This document shows positions 1-11,257 of a DNA stretch of 64,000 bases, piece by piece. Every line of letters begins with the position of its first letter. Position 1 is the stretch's first letter. This DNA is from Argyresthia goedartella (lineage: Eukaryota; Arthropoda; Insecta; Lepidoptera; Argyresthiidae): assembly GCA_949825045.1 (NCBI GenBank), contig OX463824.1:24908501-24972500 (forward strand), read 5' to 3'. A program made the position numbers and the translations under genes. The notes under the pieces were generated by a model. That model made no database searches, was not told the DNA's origin, and saw nothing but the letters and a program-made list of their open reading frames with translations.

Positions 1-755
1 ATGTCTTTTGGGTTAATAGACTTTGCTTTCTTATTATACGGTGAGTGTATGTGCATGCATTTGGTTTTACTGATGTTCAAGATTATTCCATTGTCATGAG
101 CCCATTTTGTAATATTGTTAAAGTCATCCTTTACCTTCGCTACCATTTCTGGTATACTTTCGCCAGCACATAGCATGCACATATCATCCGAGTACATATA
201 AGCATTACAGTTTTGGATGACGTTCGACACGCTGTTCACGTGCATGATGTAGCCTATTGGCCCGTAGACCGACCTTGTCGGTACGCCTAGATCAACGCAA
301 GCTTCTGTTGCAGCCGTTTCATTGATTACAGTTTGTAAAGTTCTATTTGATAAGTAGCTACGGAACCATTGGTTTGTTGGCCCGCTTATACCGCATTCCT
401 CCATGGCTTGTAATAGCTGCCCGTGATCAAGCGTGCCGAATGCCTTATTAAAGTCTACGAAAATTGCCAGTACTTGTTTTTTACTATTAAGGCTATAGTT
501 TACAAAATCCGTGAATTGACTAAGAGCTGCAACAGTACCACGACCCTTCCTGAAACCATATTGAGCATCAGATAAACATTTATAATGTTCCAAAAAGCCA
601 CTGATCTGCTCAACAATCACCTTTTTCGTTATTTTATTTAACACTGATAAAATCGCTATGGGTATGTAGTTTGTATACTCCAAGTGACTTCCTTTCTTAT
701 AAATCGGTCTAATTATAGCCTTTTTCAAATGGTCCGGGTAAATACCCTTGCAGCT
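1..755 (-). pseudogene. Reverse-transcriptase fragment of a decayed CR1/Jockey-type retrotransposon
   Basis: Read on the minus strand, one frame stays open from about 755 down to the window edge and encodes the middle of a non-LTR reverse transcriptase. Recognisable blocks, in order, are KGSHLEYTNYIPIAIL (motif 1-2 region), AQYGFRKGRGTVAAL, FVDFNKAFGTLDH (motif A, carrying the first catalytic Asp) and YSDD (motif C, normally YADD or FADD). The GVPQGS block has decayed to GVPTRS. The fragment resembles the RT of the element at 22051-26345, so it is probably a relative. Its 5' side stops where a 41-bp tandem array begins. The altered PQGS block and the missing EN domain say it is dead. Whether the 3' part continues is hidden by the window start. 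Confidence 0.85.
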
Positions 756-955
756 AATGGTTTCCTTTTACATCGAATAACAGCTCTAATACGGCTAATG
801 GTTTCCTTTTACACCAAATAACAGCTCTAATGCAGCTAATGGTTTCCTTTTACACCAAATAACAGCACTCATACAGCCAAGGGTTTCCTTTTATACCGAA
901 TAACAGCTCTAATACAGCCAATGGTTTCCTTTTACACAGAATAACAGCCCCTATA
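751..955. repeat. 41-bp tandem repeat, five copies
   Basis: Units starting at 753, 794, 835, 876 and 917 share a core of the form GCTAATGGTTTCCTTTTACA followed by a variant of CCAAATAACAGCTCTAATACA. The spacing is exactly 41 bp each time, with one to five substitutions per unit. The array abuts the truncated end of the RT fragment, so the junction may be an old recombination or insertion boundary. No coding potential is seen. Confidence 0.9.
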
Positions 956-2760
956 ACGTAAAATTTGAGCCTTTTTGCTGTATAAGAGCATTCTTATCCT
1001 TAATACAGCCTAAATGACATCTCCAATACAGCTTTTAGTTTAAAAATTATCTAACATACAGCTTTGTTGCTGCTTGGGAGGGGCCCAATTCGGGTAGGCA
1101 ATGACCGCTCTGTGATAATGACGCGACGATGACGTTCAAATTTAGACATAGTTTTCTGAAGTTTGTAATCCCTTTCTCTTTGGTTGTTATCTTATTTATA
1201 AAATTAGAAATACCTCAATTAACATTAATTACCTTAAAATAAACCATAAATATAGTTGACCATCGCGCTAGGCTTTCAGTGTGGCTTTAAACTTAACCAC
1301 TGAACCGATTTTATTAAAAACATATTTAAGAACCATCGCAGTAAAGTGAAGTAGACTTCACTTTACCAATTAACAAAAACTGAATTAAAATCCGTCCACC
1401 CGTTTGACGGCTGGGGTGCCACAAACAGTCAGACGCCCCGAACTTATAACACCCCTTCTTTGAACCCAGTATGCCTTTGCCTGTCTGTAGCACCGAAACT
1501 GTCAAACGGTTGTAGTGTATGTCTGTGGCACCGTAGCTTTCAAACGGTTGTATTGATTAACCTTTCTACACTTATTATAACTTTATATAGTATACATAAT
1601 GGGCTATTAGCAAGGGTCCAGGGGTAAATATATATTTTGAATTTTAGGTAATTATTTAAAAAAATAAAAAGCAATGTCATAATTTTTTTATTCCCGCCCG
1701 CCCCGAAGCAAAATGTTGGTATCACAAAATAAATGCAGGCCACGAAAACAATAACTTTGTGGCATAGACTCTTCCAACAGAGATTATTTAGCCAGTGCCA
1801 CTGAACGCAAGGAAGACGTTTAATTTTATTTTTAGCGTGGGTAAAAGTATAGAATTAGGACCGTCCTGCGGAGACGCATAGTTTTCGAGATATTTATGAT
1901 TCAAAATTTTGAGGTCTCTCCGGAGATCATTTTTGGGTTGGAGTGTAGAGGCTTCCGCCCCCTTATCGACAGTGACCCATTTTTGAGATAATTCTAAGGT
2001 GAAATGTGACCTATTTCGAAATCACCTCAGCTCCGGCTACTACGGGGCTGCGGAGAAGCCCCCGCACTGCAGCGCACCCAGGTTTGCCTCCGCAGCCTCG
2101 GCCGCTCCGTCTCACTCGGTGCGCAGCAGTACGCGGTCCCCTCCGCCCCTCCGCGTCTGCGGCTCATAAAAAACACTCTAGAGTCTAGCCACAAGACTGC
2201 CTAGGAAGTGAGGTGCCCTGATTCGGATTTTCTATTCCAAAACGAAACGCAACAAAAAATATTCACGAAACTCGAGAAGGAACGAAAACAAATGTCACAT
2301 GATGCAAATGGTGCATTATTTTTTTTTACTTTCTGTTTCATCGATTTTGCGTGTCATTTTAGACCACAGACTGTTTTTACACCACCATTTTCTTTAGTCT
2401 TTAATTCGGCTTCTGACAGCCAGTAAAAAAAAATGCGATTTCAATAAATAATTTCTAAGAAACTAAGAATCTCCGCAAGTTGAAATTTTGCATGATTACC
2501 TACTTCTTCTAGACCTATCCACAAAAAAACACGAAGTCCCAAAGCGACGGTCCTTATTCAATATTTTAGCCTTAGGGTTTTTGAGATAAAATAATACAAA
2601 AGGCTTCAAATTATGTCTAGTTTAACTTATTTGTACCGCTTAGTTGAAACAAATAGTCACTCAGAAATAGTTACCTATAACTACTAAAAGGGGATTTATA
2701 CGATCAGTTCTACCGCATCCGTTCGCAAGCCAACGCATGGTGTAAACAGTCAACACGAGT
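956..2760. other. Unassigned non-coding DNA
   Basis: No gene is supported here. Two features stand out. A motif resembling CTGTGGCACCG followed by TTTCAAACGGTTGTA occurs at about 1482-1512 and 1521-1552, with a related inverted form near 1396-1430. A GC-rich patch lies at about 2030-2170 in otherwise AT-rich DNA. Short open frames in this stretch have no recognisable domains. Confidence 0.6.
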
Positions 2761-2923
2761 ACCCTTTGAGTAAGTAAACGAGTAAGCATCCGGCCGCCCT
2801 CAGAACGTATCGGCGACCGGATCGGTCGCCGCACTACGTAGCGGCGGCCGATTCGACGTCGCATCGGTCGCCGATCCGTTCTGAGGGCGGCCGGATGCTT
2901 ACTCGTTTACTTACTCATAGGGT
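2761..2923. repeat. Long imperfect palindrome (fold-back or MITE-like)
   Basis: The outer arms, starting ACCCTTTGAGTAAGTAAACG at 2761 and ending with its near-perfect complement at 2923, pair over roughly 60 bp with only a few mismatches. The centre near 2837 is itself palindromic around TACGTA, with CCGC and GCGG flanks. The whole segment could fold into a single hairpin. No transposase is present, so if mobile it would be a non-autonomous fold-back element. I could not identify a target-site duplication. Confidence 0.8.
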
Positions 2924-3096
2924 AAATGCGCTTAAAAGGATAGTTTTTAGTTTCATCGTTCATTTTTAGTAGTATAGAGGTCAATTCAATTTGTCAATTG
3001 TAAGAAAGCGTCTATTTTGCGTGTGGGTGGGAATGCGATATCATTCGAGCCATCCCAACTCCTCCAGGAACGCCAGCAGGCCCTTTACGTTACCGA

Positions 3097-5556
3097 CTAT
3101 CCCTCGGCCTCCTGCCTAATGTACAGCTGGAGTGGCGGAAGACACAGCATGGCCTCCATTGCTGCTGTTGGAGTAGTTCTCATACTACCTGTGATAGCCA
3201 TGCAGGCCAGCCTTTGGAAGCTTTGGAGTTTGCTTACCATTGTGGTTAGTTTGGTCCTGGTCCACCACACCACAGCTCCGTAGCAGACAAGAGGACGGAT
3301 CACCGTCACGTACAGCCAAAGAATGATGTTGGGAGAAAGTCCCCACTTTTTCCCCACCATTCTCCGACACTGCCAGAAAGCAATACTCGCCTTCTTTAGT
3401 TTGTTGTCAATGTGGCAACTCCAGTTGAGCTTGCTGTCCAAGGTTATGCCCAGGTACTTCATCTCAGTTGCTAGCTGGAGTTCCGTTCCAAAGAGCTTAG
3501 GTAGGGTATACATACCAAGAGCCCTATTGTTAGTGAACATGACCATTTCCGTTTTTGTTGGGTTAACCGCCAGGTCATATTCTAGACACCAGCGCTCCAC
3601 GATGCGAAGAGCTGTTTGTTTAAGGTTGCACACTGTGCTCGCAAATTTACCTGTGATGAGGATTACCAAACTGTCGGCGTATCCTACGGTGTAGTATCCA
3701 TTAGCGTTAAGCTTGGTAATTAGGTCGTTAATGACCAGATTCCACAGCAGCGGGGATAGCACTCCTCCCTGCGGGCATCCCCGCACTACCTCCGCCGACA
3801 GGGACTCACCAGCTAGACGCACGATACGTTTATTAAGCATGTTTGTGACCCAGTTGTTTACAGCTGTTGACACTCCATGCCTTGTTAGAGATGCACTTAT
3901 ACTGTTATGCTGCGTCTTGTCAAAGGCACCTTCTATATCAATAAAAGTTCCAAGACAGATGCATTTGTTTTGAATCGCCTCTTCAATTGTGGATACAACT
4001 GCATGGAGAGCCGATTCAGTAGACTTACCCAAACTATATGCATGCTGATTCTTGTGTAAGGGTATATGTTTTAACGCTCCATCTCTCAGGTGCCTCTCGC
4101 ACAAACGTTCGAGAGTCTTAAGCAAGAACGAGGTGAGGCTAATCGGCCTGAAAGATTTAGCGTTAGTGTAGTCGCTCCTTCCTGGCTTCGGTTTGAAAAC
4201 TACGTTTACTACTCTTCACCTTTTGGGAACGTATCCGAATCTAAGACATGCTTTCATATTTCGGACCATCATATTGATGACGGGTTCCCCACCCCACTGT
4301 AGAAGTGCTGGGAAGATTCCATCTGGTCCTGCTGATTTAAAAGGTTTAAAGCTATTAATGGCCCATCTCACCTTGTCAGCAGTGATAATATTATAAGTTA
4401 TGTCTAAGTGGTCGACAGCTTCATGGTGAACCTCTTCCGGCCACACAATCTCTTGAATAATTCTACTTCCGGGGAAGTGAGTTTCCAACAAGAGACTGTG
4501 TGTTTCTGTGGTGGAAGAGGTATATGTTCCATCGGGTTTTTTAAGCGACCCTAGCCTGGCGGTGCCTTGTTGAGCTAGTATCTGCCTTACCCGATTTGCT
4601 TGATCAACGGTTTCAATGTCGCTGCAGAATTTCCTCCATGAGCTGCTGCTTTTGAACCGTAGTCGTTTCTTGTACTTGGATTTGGCATCTTTGTAGTTGT
4701 CCCAATCCTCATCAGCACTGGTATTCATCGCCCTGTTTAGCAGTCTTCTGATCTTAGCACGCATCCTATCTAGATCAGGACCCCACCAAGGCTGCCCCTT
4801 GATGTTGGTAGGCGCTGGCGTGCTAAGCGGGCAAGTTGAATGGTAGCAGTCTATTGATGTATTAGTAAAATCTGTTACCTGTTGTTCGATTTTTTCGGGT
4901 CCCTCCGGATCTGGTAGAGTCTCAGCCCAAGCAAGTCTTTCACCTAGGATAGCTCTGTACCTGGTTCTGTCAGTCTTGCGTGGGTTTCTCTTAGGGACAG
5001 TTGGGGAGAACGCTGCGTTGATCTCGAAGCGTATCCATGGATGATCAGAGCATGGCGCCTCGTTGGACACATGCCAGCCCCCAACGTCGTCGGATGTGTC
5101 CGCCGTTGCCAGGGTAATATCAACGATGGTTCTACTCCGCTTGGTAACAAAAGTTGGTTCAGAACCTATGTTAAGCACATTAAGGTTTGTAGTAAATAGG
5201 TATTCAACAGGTGTCTTACCTCTGCTGTTCATATCCGGCATGCCCCACAGTGGATGATGCGCGTTCGAGTCGGCCCCAACGATGAGCTGGAAGCCCGACT
5301 TCTCGCAGTGGTCCACCAGCCGGCACAGGTCGTGTGGAGGCGGGTTGTCCTCCGCAGGCATGCAGGCGGAGGCCACCACGAGTTCGCGGCACCTAGCTGT
5401 GTAGGGTAGTTGTAGCCTTATGGCACACAGGTCCCTGGAACAGAACTCTGTTAATGGCTGTGCTGGGATGTTGTTAGTAGTTATGATGCACGTTCTAGGG
5501 TTATCGTGATCAGTTGTAACGAAAAGCTTACCTCTCAAATTGGCGAGCTCTCGAAT
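3097..5556 (-). pseudogene. Element A ORF2, main part: endonuclease remainder plus reverse transcriptase
   Basis: The minus-strand frame from 5556 carries the rest of the AP endonuclease: GADSNAHHPLWG, the IVDITLA block and SDHPWIRFEI. It then carries the RT blocks KPFKSAGPDGIF, SFRPISLTSFLLKTLE, NQHAYSLGKSTESALH, FIDIEGAFD, GCPQGGVLSPLLWNL, GYADS and KYLGITLD. A single in-frame TGA at 4218-4216 interrupts it where relatives usually have Trp (K-G/R-W-R-V-V). The frame is otherwise continuous from 5556 to 3097. Motif C reads YADS instead of YADD, so a catalytic Asp is lost. The frame ends shortly after LYIRQEAEG, and no RNase H follows. The first part of the protein lies at 8378-8236, beyond element B. 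The peptide runs across the junction as ...NRGS, then IRELANLRGKLF. Confidence 0.88.
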
Positions 5557-5557
5557 G

Positions 5558-8230
5558 AAATGAAATGAAATAGTTTATTTGTGTTCTAGAGAGTGATTAC
5601 AGTTCACTTGTTATACATACGTTAAAAACGTTATAGCAGTGTCAGAGTGACTTTAACTCCCTATGGTAGGGTTTCCCCTGTGTTATAGGATAAGTTAAAA
5701 TATCTCTTCCCTTTTTGTTTGTACATATAGTATATGTAAACAGGTTAAATATTACAACTTAATTTTACAAAAAGAAAACATTTTAAAAATTAAAATTAAA
5801 AATTAATGCACATTGTGTGATTGTTTGTGTGTAAGTAGTACAGTATGTGTAGTTGTAGAGTGTTATGTATGTATGTATGCTGAGGTGTGTAGTGCATGTA
5901 AGTGTAGTGTAGTTTTATACTATGACTAAAAAGTGTATGTGTTAGTTTAGTATGATAATACTTCTATAAATTCTTCGGTGTCCTCGTATGTATATGATCT
6001 CAACCATTTGAAAATAATTTTCTTGCATTCAAAGACATTTTTTGAGTATATTTCTACTTTTTTATTAATTTTATTATAAAGATAAGGACCCAAAAATTTA
6101 AAAAAACGCTGCATAAATTTGGTGTTTGTAAAAATTGTTTGATAGACTATGTCCTTTCTACGTTTTGTGATAGTTTGGTATTCAAGCATTTTATGTTGCT
6201 TCATTAATATGCTATGAATAAACATTTGCCGTACGGTTAGAACGTAACAGAAACTATAAAGATCTACAGTAGGAAAGATTCTGGGTTTAAAAGTACAAAC
6301 CTTTAGAACTGCACGTTGGGCACGCTCTAATGATAGAAGAGTAGTTTTATTTGCACCACCCCAACAAGAGATACAGTAACATAGAACAGATTGACATAAG
6401 GCAAAATATATATTTTTCATAAGCATTGGTTCAACAATATGTCTCAGACCCTTAAATATATAAATCAGTTTACGAACTTTTGCACTCATGGCTTGAATAT
6501 GTTTTTTAAAATTTAGATTTTGATCCAGCTCTACACCCAGATATTTAATTGATTCTGTTTTTTCTAAGGCTTTACAAGAACAGTCGTTATTTTCAGTACA
6601 AATATGACTAAATAATTTGAAATTTTCCGAGGGTTGGGTCGAACTGTTTATTGAAAACGTGATGTATTTGGTTTTACTTGCGTTTAATGTTAAAACATTT
6701 TTTTGAAGCCAATCTGAGACTCTGTTAAAACCAAATTGAGCACTCTCAAAGACCATTTGCCAGTTTTTCTCTCTAAAAAGTAACACAGTGTCATCAGCAT
6801 AGGCGACAATACTTCCGCAGGGCAATTTGAGGTTGCAAAGCTCATTTATATACAGCAAAAATAAAGTTGGGCCGAGAATACTACCCTGCGGAACTCCCCA
6901 TTCGACTGGCTGGGGTTCACTTATATTATCACCTATCCTGACACTCTGTCTTCTATTAGACATGTAGCTTTTAAACAGCATAAGTTGAGTACCCCTTACA
7001 CCCACAGACTCAAGTTTGTTTACAAGGAGAGCGATCGAGACCGTGTCAAATGCTTTGGCCAGGTCAAGGAAGATGCTTAGGCATCTCTCTCCGCTATCTA
7101 AACTCTCCGCTATTAAATTGGTCACATGAACGGCATCGGAGGTGGACTTTCGTGAACGAAAACCAAACTGTCTTTCGGACAAGATTTTGTTTTTTTCAAG
7201 ATAGTTTATTAATCGAGTATTGATAATACGCTCTAGAATTTTGGACATGGACGGGAGAATTGAGATAGGTCTATAGCATTCGACACGATCCCGCTCACCC
7301 CCCTTGTGAACATGGACAACCAGGGATCTTTTGAGAGCACAAGGAAAGATTCCTTGGTCAAGACTAAGATTAAAAATGTAGCACAGCAAAGGCACCAGTA
7401 TATCTTTATGTTGTTTTAAAATTTTGTTTGGTATATTGTCCCACCCAACTGAACATTCGTTTTTGAGCTGCATAATAAGCCTGTTCACCTCTTCACAGTC
7501 AGTTTGTATTAATGCGAAAGAGTGCGGGCTCCTGTCTGGCAGAGAGGCTGTTTGATTTTTTTGTATAAGAGTAATATCTTCCGCGGATTTTTTACCAACG
7601 TTTACAAAAAACTGGTTGACTAAATCGATCGATTGTTGTGGAGATTTGTCAATTTTCAATAATTCGTTTGGACTTTTTTATTTTTTTCAGTTGATGTAAT
7701 TAATTTTATAGCTTTCCATATGTCCTTATTATTGTTGCCTGCTTTAGTTAACAATGATTTCTCATAAATTCTTTTTAATTTCTTGATTAAATTATTGCAA
7801 AAATTTCTGTATCTGTTGTAGATTAATTTGAAGGTGTCATTTTCTCGTTGTGACATTGATTTTTTATGTAATTTGTCTCTATTTCTGAAGCATCGTAATA
7901 AACCGGGTGTTAACCAAGGTTTGAGAATTTTTTTTCTAGATGAAATTTTCTTTATTGACTGATTTCTTTCCAGCGCAACTTGAAACAATCTAATAAACTC
8001 ATTCGTAGCCGCATCTGGGTCTTGCATTTTATATATACATATGAGAGAATTCTGTATTTATCAGATCTGTTTTAAAATCTTCATTATTCAATGTGTGTGT
8101 GGTAGTAGGAGACAGCAAAAACTTTTCACACTCCAAACATAGACTGAACAGAACAGCCTTATGATCTGTAACTGTAGATTGCAGAACTATTGTAACAAAT
8201 TTGCTTTTTGACCTGACAAGGACATGACAA
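5558..8230 (-). mobile_element. Element B: 5'-truncated CR1/Jockey-type non-LTR retrotransposon nested in element A
   Basis: B splits the endonuclease of element A. Both flanks carry GAATG (5553-5557 and 8231-8235), which serves as a short TSD or shared microhomology. On the minus strand the 3' end is a short (CATTT)n tail at 5557-5570, typical of CR1-like elements, which end in microsatellites rather than poly(A). The 5' end is truncated inside the endonuclease domain. The 3' UTR covers roughly 5558-5946 and contains TGTA-type simple repeats. Removing B restores the host reading frame exactly, which fixes both boundaries. Confidence 0.88.
5947..8200 (-). pseudogene. Element B ORF2: endonuclease tail and reverse transcriptase, frameshifted
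   Basis: Reading right to left: a frame at about 8200-8033 holds the end of the endonuclease (STVTDHKAVLFSL, the S/T-DH motif). A frame at 8027-7656 holds the linker before RT (PWLTPGLLRCFRNRDKLHKKS). A third frame at 7659-5947 holds a complete RT: NECSVGWDNIPNKIL, ECYRPISILPSMSKILE, QFGFRSRKSTSDAV, FLDLAKAFDTV, GVPQGSILGP, YADDTVLLF and KYLGVELD. Two single-base shifts, near 8030 and in an A-rich run near 7657, separate these pieces. The RT catalytic YADD is intact, so decay is mild. The N-terminal endonuclease is missing through 5' truncation. The FLDLAKAFDTV and YADDT signatures fit the CR1/Jockey group, but I cannot place the clade more finely. Confidence 0.85.
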
Positions 8231-8235
8231 GAATG

Positions 8236-8378
8236 CTACCGCGGTTTATCCACGGTTCCTGGATCAGAGCCACGGCAGTGCTGTTTGCCCTCAACCAGCG
8301 TCTTAACTGGGCCGTTGCAGTTTGGCTGTGTTGGAGGTTGGCTTGGAGGACTTTACAATCGCGGGAGAGGGACGCCAT
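8236..8378 (-). pseudogene. Element A ORF2, first part: start of the AP endonuclease
   Basis: The ORF2 start at 8378 overlaps the end of ORF1 (8353) by 26 bp in another frame, as is usual for this group. It encodes VLQANLQHSQTATAQLRRWL and IQEPWINRGS, the characteristic opening of endonucleases in I/LOA/R1-like elements, with the catalytic Glu in QEPW. It is cut at 8235 by element B and resumes at 5556. The residues that follow 8236 in this frame come from B and are not part of the protein. Confidence 0.85.
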
Positions 8379-9972
8379 TTTTGGTCAACCCCTCCTCCAC
8401 CTCCAAGACGAGTTCCTCCTCCAGCCACATGGACAGCTCTTCGCCCTCAGAGGGCACCACTGCTGGTTTAAGCTCATCGCCTTCACCAAGCAGCATGGCC
8501 TCCCAGTGCGCGTGCCCGTCCTGCGGTTGAGCAGCAGAACTTTCCCCGACTACATCGGGAACTGTTTGCTGCCGCTCTGGAGTGGAACTCTGGGGCATAG
8601 ATGATGATGTTGAGACCCCAGTGATGACCAGCTTAGAGCTGGTCTGCGTTACCACCGGTGGTTCCTTAATAAATTTCCCACCGGGTCCCTGAAATTTAAG
8701 GTAGACCGAACCACTACCAAAAAGGAGCTGTCTGCCCTTTCCCAGCAGGGTCGGCACCACATCTTCAGGGACGTCTGTAATGAGAAACAGGTTGTCCTGC
8801 TGCTCATCCACTTTCTGGAGGAGCCATCGGTCAACCTGTGCCCACTTGTTCATAAAGTGGAGGACTACGCCGACGTCGGGCGCAGACTTCCACTTGCCCC
8901 GTTCGTTGGGTTTGAGCACCCCACATCGAACCCTGCGGATCATCTCCGATTGGCGTTTCACCACCAACTGTACGTTGGATGGTGTAGACACGCCGGAGAC
9001 ACACTCCCGCAGCCAGTTCAGGGAGTACTCGTCCTCCACGAACAGTTTAAGGTGGCCGTGCTCGTAACGAGGCTTGCCACCGAATTTGGGGTTTTCCTTG
9101 CTCGGATCCGTCAACGCTTCCCTCAAGATTTTGTCATCAATCTCGTTGAGGATGAGCGTTGACAGATCCTGTGAAATATGACCAGTAGCGACGTCAGTAA
9201 CGGCGATGTACTGGTCAGACTTCACCTTCTGAGCATAGGTGACCCCAGCTCTGCGCGCTTCCGTGCACTGCTTTTTAGGTTCCACTCGAGGAGAATTACA
9301 ATCCTCGAGTCGAGCCCTCTTAGCAGCCGCGCGCTCGTTTATGCCGGATCTCTTGGCAGATTTCAACTTCTTGTTAGAAGTCGGACCACCAGAGAACCCT
9401 ACGGTAGGTTTAGCCCCGTTTGAGTCTAGGTTTGTCCCTTTGACACCACGGGAGCCGGTCACCTTACCCGCAGCTCCGGCTGTATTAACAGCGGGACCGC
9501 TAACGGTCGCCACCGTGGCAGATGGAACCCCATCTACGCCGGCAGCGGCCGATGTGGCAGCCAAACGCTGTTTCTTCTTCCACCGGCGATTCGCCTTACG
9601 CCCTGGTCCGGTTTGCACCGTATCTGGACGTTTAGTCGATGGGCCCTTCCCTTGCAAGGATTGCTTGGGTGGTTTACCCTTTCGACCAACCGTCGTCCAG
9701 GCGCTGGCAAAATGCTCGGCGATGTTAGTCGAATGGCTCCGCGCACCGGGTTGCTCCGTGGCCCTGCCTCTCGACTCGCTTTCGGGCTTTGTGCAGCTAA
9801 CCTCCACAGTGGAAGCACTACCGGTTTGCACCGGTAGGTCATTGATGGTGGCAGTGCACCCAGTTAAGGCTTGAGGATCTGCCGAGGCAGATTCTCGCAC
9901 CTGTTTGGAGACGCTTGCGGTTTGCACCGCTGGAAGCGTTCCAGAGGGGTTTTTTGACCTGACACGATCCAT
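8353..9972 (-). CDS. Element A ORF1: Gag-like RNA-binding protein (DUF4780-type)
   Basis: The frame is open from 10152, but I choose the ATG at 9972 (MDRVRSKNPSGTLPAV). The preceding 60 codons look like 5' UTR, and the protein composition changes at that point. From 9972 the product is 539 residues. The first half is low-complexity and basic (KANRRWKKKQRL; KRARLEDCNSPRVEPKKQ), probably nucleic-acid binding or nuclear targeting. A folded domain begins at AGVTYAQKVKSDQYIAV and runs to the KFQGPGGKF region. It matches my knowledge of the insect DUF4780 domain, common in Gag-like proteins of non-LTR elements. The C-terminus is acidic (MWLEEELVLEVEEG). No CCHC knuckle is seen. The ORF looks undamaged although ORF2 is dead. 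It overlaps the ORF2 start. Confidence 0.82.
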   Translation of the reverse strand: MDRVRSKNPSGTLPAVQTASVSKQVRESASADPQALTGCTATINDLPVQTGSASTVEVSCTKPESESRGRATEQPGARSHSTNIAEHFASAWTTVGRKGKPPKQSLQGKGPSTKRPDTVQTGPGRKANRRWKKKQRLAATSAAAGVDGVPSATVATVSGPAVNTAGAAGKVTGSRGVKGTNLDSNGAKPTVGFSGGPTSNKKLKSAKRSGINERAAAKRARLEDCNSPRVEPKKQCTEARRAGVTYAQKVKSDQYIAVTDVATGHISQDLSTLILNEIDDKILREALTDPSKENPKFGGKPRYEHGHLKLFVEDEYSLNWLRECVSGVSTPSNVQLVVKRQSEMIRRVRCGVLKPNERGKWKSAPDVGVVLHFMNKWAQVDRWLLQKVDEQQDNLFLITDVPEDVVPTLLGKGRQLLFGSGSVYLKFQGPGGKFIKEPPVVTQTSSKLVITGVSTSSSMPQSSTPERQQTVPDVVGESSAAQPQDGHAHWEAMLLGEGDELKPAVVPSEGEELSMWLEEELVLEVEEGLTKNGVPLPRL

Positions 9973-10474
9973 GGTCAAATGTATAAAGATTCGTCTACTC
10001 GGTTTCCCACCCTCCACGGAGCCCGCACATTTGGGAGCGCCTACTCGCTTGGAACAGCTTTCAGTCGCTAGGAGTACCGAGTAGATATAGGAGCATAGGG
10101 CTGGTACTTGGCGCGACATCGGGAGCTCGCTTCTGTGGACGATGGGAACCAAGGTGTCAGCGACATGGTCCCACCGCCGTAGTCACCGAAGCTTACCCCG
10201 TCAGCATGGCCCATCCCACCGCTTTGGCTGACGCCTTAGCGGACCCTACACCCCTAGCCGTGGCCCTTTGACGGGACACTTGGCCGTTACCCCAATCCGC
10301 GGATACGGGCGAGGCTACCGTTTTGCCTGAAATCCAGGCCAAAGAGGGCGTGTTGCCTTACGAAGCTAAATCCACAGCAACGCTCGGCTCAACCCCACAG
10401 GACCCCTTCATCCTGGCCTACGGTGATCAATTGCGCAGACCACAAGACGCAGGTGAGTGTAGATAGTCTGCCGG
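9973..10474 (-). other. Element A 5' UTR, inner part
   Basis: This stretch lies between the ORF1 start and the insertion site of DNA transposon C. It has no ORF of its own. It is GC-richer than the flanking transposon and continues, after C is removed, into 21418-21597. Internal promoters are expected in 5' UTRs of this class, but I cannot point to a motif. Confidence 0.7.
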
Positions 10475-10480
10475 GTACAC

Positions 10481-10508
10481 TGCCGTCCTAACGAAGAGTG
10501 CAATAACT
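10481..10508 (+). repeat. Left terminal inverted repeat of element C
   Basis: This 28-bp repeat is identical by eye to the inverse complement of 21384-21411. It begins TGCCGTCC and ends GCAATAACT. The outer flank is GTACAC, the putative target-site duplication. Confidence 0.92.
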
Positions 10509-11120
10509 GGATTTTTTGGCCAAACTGAGTTAGATACAGATTCGTAGTTAGCAGAACGAGATCTATATTTGCTTCTTAGACAATTTTGTTGTATCTACAG
10601 CGTAAACAACTTTTTTAATAAGCATAACTGCAATATCTAACGCAATGATTGATGATTTCCTTACAAAAAACGGCATAACTCAAGTTATGCTTAGATTCAT
10701 GTAAGGTTATGCAACATCACTAGCCATAAATGTAATAAGTATAGATATTGCTTTTCTAATATCTAAATCTCCTGAAAAATTTTCCTCATTTACTTGTTAT
10801 AACTGCTATAAGTGTATTTATTGCTTTTATTGTTGGTAAAATTCCTCTTGTGCTCTCCTAATTTACTAGACATAAATGCAGTAAGTAAAGTTATTGCATT
10901 TTTAGTTATCACCACGAAGTTCATGAATATGGCCATTTACTAATCATAACTGCAATAACTTTAAGTTATTGCATTTATGTTAAGGATACTTAGTATTAAA
11001 AAATTAAAAGTCTACCTAATTAAAGGAAATAAATAAAGATATTGCATTTAACTCTAGGAAGATAGAGCAAACAACCTAACAGTTCCACATAATTTTGCAA
11101 TAAGTGTCAAAGTTATCGCG
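10509..11120. repeat. Left subterminal palindromic repeats of element C
   Basis: Repeated palindromes of the form GCATAACT-N-AGTTATGC occur near 10670-10690, 10726-10750, 10875-10902, 10947-10978 (GCAATAACTTTAAGTTATTGC-like) and 11096-11122. The last half-site repeats the TIR end GCAATAACT. The same unit recurs on the right side at 20980-21150. Such clustered subterminal motifs commonly bind the cognate transposase. Confidence 0.75.
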
Positions 11121-11257
11121 CTTATGCTTAGCAACGGACCTACTTGCGGGGAAGGGGGTAAAGAGAATTTTGCGTGCGTCATTCCGCGGCCACAGTGACA
11201 TCGAGCCGGACGCATGTCGGACGACCGACCTCCCTGCTTCGCGACGAATTTGGCGCG

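Noticed and set aside
1482..1552. CRISPR-like or satellite array
   Set aside because: Only two or three irregular copies, no spacer regularity, and a eukaryotic context.
2006..2426. Two adjacent small plus-strand genes
   Set aside because: One is low-complexity GC-rich sequence and the other AT-rich sequence; no start context, domain or splice signal supports either.
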